Source: Ureibacillus manganicus DSM 26584 (GTDB lineage Bacteria > Bacillota > Bacilli > Bacillales_A > Planococcaceae). From it: DNA of 48,736 nt. The stretch's first letter is position 1; each line of letters opens with the position of its first letter. The stretch lies in contig NZ_JPVN01000023.1 of NCBI RefSeq assembly GCF_000772945.1, forward strand, positions 1 through 48,736. Reading direction: 5' to 3'. The position numbers and the translations under genes are program-made. A model generated the notes under the pieces. The model was not told where the DNA came from. It did not search any database and worked only from the letters and a program-made list of their open reading frames with translations. Positions 47,355 to 48,736 of the stretch are shown one piece after another.

Positions 47355-48128
47355 TTAATCTGCTAAATATTTATCTATAATTTCTTGATATTTTCCATTT
47401 TCTTTTAAATTCTTTAAGCCTTGATTAATTTTCGCTAAAACTTCTTGGTTTTTACCTTTTAATACTCCAATACCATACTGATCATCATTTAATCGATCTC
47501 CAACAACTTGTAATCCTAAATCTTGCTGAGCGATTGCATATGAAATTACTGGGTAATCCTCAAACAAAGCTACTGCATTTCCATTTTGAACTTCTAAGAA
47601 CATTGATGGACTATCATCAAATTGAATAATCTCAAAACCAATATCATTTACGATTGAATCAGCGTAATTTGCTCCTACTGTACCTTTTTTAACAGCTACT
47701 TTTTTACCTTTTAAATCTTCTACTGATTTAATTTCTGAATTGTCTTTACTTACTACAAGAGAAACACCTGCATCAAAATATGGGTCTGTAAAATCTACTA
47801 CTTTTTTTCGGTCTTCAGTAATACTCATACCACCCATTGAAATGTCTAATTGCCCTGCTTGTAATGCTGGAATAATTCCTTTGAAGTCCATAGCCTCTAA
47901 TTGTACTTCAAAACCTTGGTCTTCTGCGATTGCATTTATTAAATCAACATCGATCCCTACATATTTCCCATCAACTTCATATTCAAATGGTGGGTAAGTA
48001 GTATCAATTCCTACTTTGTATACTGTTTTCCCTGATTCATTTGAAGTTCCCGATTCATTGTTAGAACCACATGCAGCTAATACTAGTGCAAATAATGCAA
48101 CAAAAAATACTAATAACGACTTTCTCAT
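47355..48128 (-). CDS. Amino-acid ABC transporter binding lipoprotein
   Basis: A 257-aa lipoprotein with signal peptide and lipobox LAAC (Cys20), then a Ser/Asn-rich linker. The family-3 solute-binding body shows [46 protein letters not shown] and KGTVGANYA, as in glutamine/cystine/polar amino-acid receptors. It captures substrate outside the cell for the permease and ATPase encoded downstream. Confidence 0.94.
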   Translation of the reverse strand: MRKSLLVFFVALFALVLAACGSNNESGTSNESGKTVYKVGIDTTYPPFEYEVDGKYVGIDVDLINAIAEDQGFEVQLEAMDFKGIIPALQAGQLDISMGGMSITEDRKKVVDFTDPYFDAGVSLVVSKDNSEIKSVEDLKGKKVAVKKGTVGANYADSIVNDIGFEIIQFDDSPSMFLEVQNGNAVALFEDYPVISYAIAQQDLGLQVVGDRLNDDQYGIGVLKGKNQEVLAKINQGLKNLKENGKYQEIIDKYLAD

Positions 48129-48157
48129 ATTTCATCCCCCTGATATCCTACAATTCT

Positions 48158-48181
48158 AACAATTCTCAAACTTGAATTGTT
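48158..48181 (-). promoter_or_regulatory. Inverted repeat in the leader of the ABC operon
   Basis: AACAATTC (48158-48165) / GAATTGTT (48174-48181), 8 bp perfect, 30 nt before the start codon. Upstream on minus, TTGTCT-N16-TAAAAT (about 48185-48215) could be the promoter. A candidate operator; no known regulator fits. Confidence 0.4.
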
Positions 48182-48215
48182 AATTTTATGATAGTTCAAT
48201 TAATAGACAAAATCA

Positions 48216-48654
48216 ATATTATCTTAAGATTAATAGTTTAAAAAATTCGAATAATTAATATTATTTTTAGATAATTTAATTGAAACTAGATTTATTTTTA
48301 CAATATATTTTAAAATTACAAAAAAATATTTATTTATAGTGAGTAATGTTAAATTATTTTATTTTAAAAATTATTATTTACTAGTTAAAATTCTTAAATT
48401 CATTTTATTTACAATAGTAATTTTTCTTAATTGCAGTCAATAAATTTTAACGATGGTCTAAGTAATAATATGTTTATCATTAAAATAATCCCTTCATATT
48501 TAACGAACAAGCATTAGTCTTCATAATAAAAGAATACTATTATTATACATTGTTATATTCAAATTTACTGTATTAAAAACTACTCTTATGCGGTGTAAAA
48601 TAGATTAACGCTGAACCTTGCTTTCGATATGTCCAATTCCTTTATATTTAGGTA
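48216..48654. other. AT-rich gap between the ABC operon and the rRNA operon
   Basis: Very AT-rich with many short homopolymers. I find no ORF with an RBS, no RNA gene and no clear repeat. Confidence 0.5.
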
Positions 48655-48684
48655 TAAAAAAAACACCACTACAATTAGTGGTGT
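48655..48684 (-). terminator. rRNA operon terminator
   Basis: A perfect 9-bp stem, ACACCACTA (48663-48671) / TAGTGGTGT (48676-48684), U-run of eight on minus; follows 5S rRNA. Confidence 0.9.
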
Positions 48685-48689
48685 CAAAT

Positions 48690-48736
48690 TGCGAAGCGAC
48701 GTCCTACTCTCACAGGGGGAAGCCCCCAACTACCAT
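48690..48736 (-). rRNA. rrf: 5S ribosomal RNA, 3' part
   Basis: The minus strand reads ATGGTAGTTGGGGG, then CTTCCCCCTGTGAGAGTAGG and ACGTCGC, matching the 3' third of Bacillales 5S rRNA. The gene continues past the window edge; its exact 3' end is uncertain by one or two bases. Confidence 0.93.

Overview
The window looks like a piece of chromosome from a low-GC, spore-forming member of the Bacillales. The block groEL-groES / ydiL-type protease / tatC-tatA / rex / ydiF / tsaD-rimI-tsaB-tsaE is the mirror image of the Bacillus subtilis ydi region, with no moaC here. A YaaH/SleL-type spore hydrolase and a YkuI-type EAL protein are also present. A Lysinibacillus/Solibacillus-like Planococcaceae (Caryophanaceae) member is my best guess, from gene style and base composition only.

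Layout. 1-9 kb: a spore LysM-GH18 hydrolase whose real start lacks ATG/GTG/TTG, a YkuI-like c-di-GMP-binding protein, a DHA2 multidrug exporter with a divergent TetR regulator, a succinate-semialdehyde dehydrogenase, a DUF2512 membrane protein and an M20 amidohydrolase. 9-20 kb: a second DHA2 exporter, an AraC regulator fused to a degenerate GH39-like domain, a LysR regulator divergent from an EamA exporter, ribosomal protein L25 (Ctc), a YfcC-type carrier and an M2/M3-type peptidase.

20.3-31.1 kb holds the most interesting system: a seven-gene, tightly packed minus-strand operon for a Gram-positive Pel-type exopolysaccharide. Transcription order is epimerase-PelD fusion, PelE-like, DUF2194 deacetylase (PelA-like), PelF, PelG-CotH fusion, VTC domain, DUF4956. 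Two fusions stand out. A UDP-sugar epimerase is joined to the c-di-GMP receptor PelD across an 11-A tract. The Pel flippase PelG is joined to a CotH kinase domain, with a lipoprotein-type lipobox at the joint. The operon therefore couples sugar supply, c-di-GMP sensing, polymerisation, export, deacetylation and a putative CotH/VTC/DUF4956 modification module. A secreted beta-helix protein with a CBM9-like tail lies just upstream behind its own terminator.

34-36.5 kb: two small membrane-protein genes, the decayed 3' end of a tyrosine integrase and a possible attachment scar next to the groESL terminator, then groESL with a perfect CIRCE operator. 37-45 kb: the conserved housekeeping block, including a dense DnaA-box cluster between ydiF and tsaD. 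45-48.7 kb: a small BamE-like protein, tRNA-Asp, a polar amino-acid ABC transporter and the 3' end of a 5S rRNA gene with its terminator. About 0.5 kb of AT-rich DNA before the 5S gene shows nothing I recognise.
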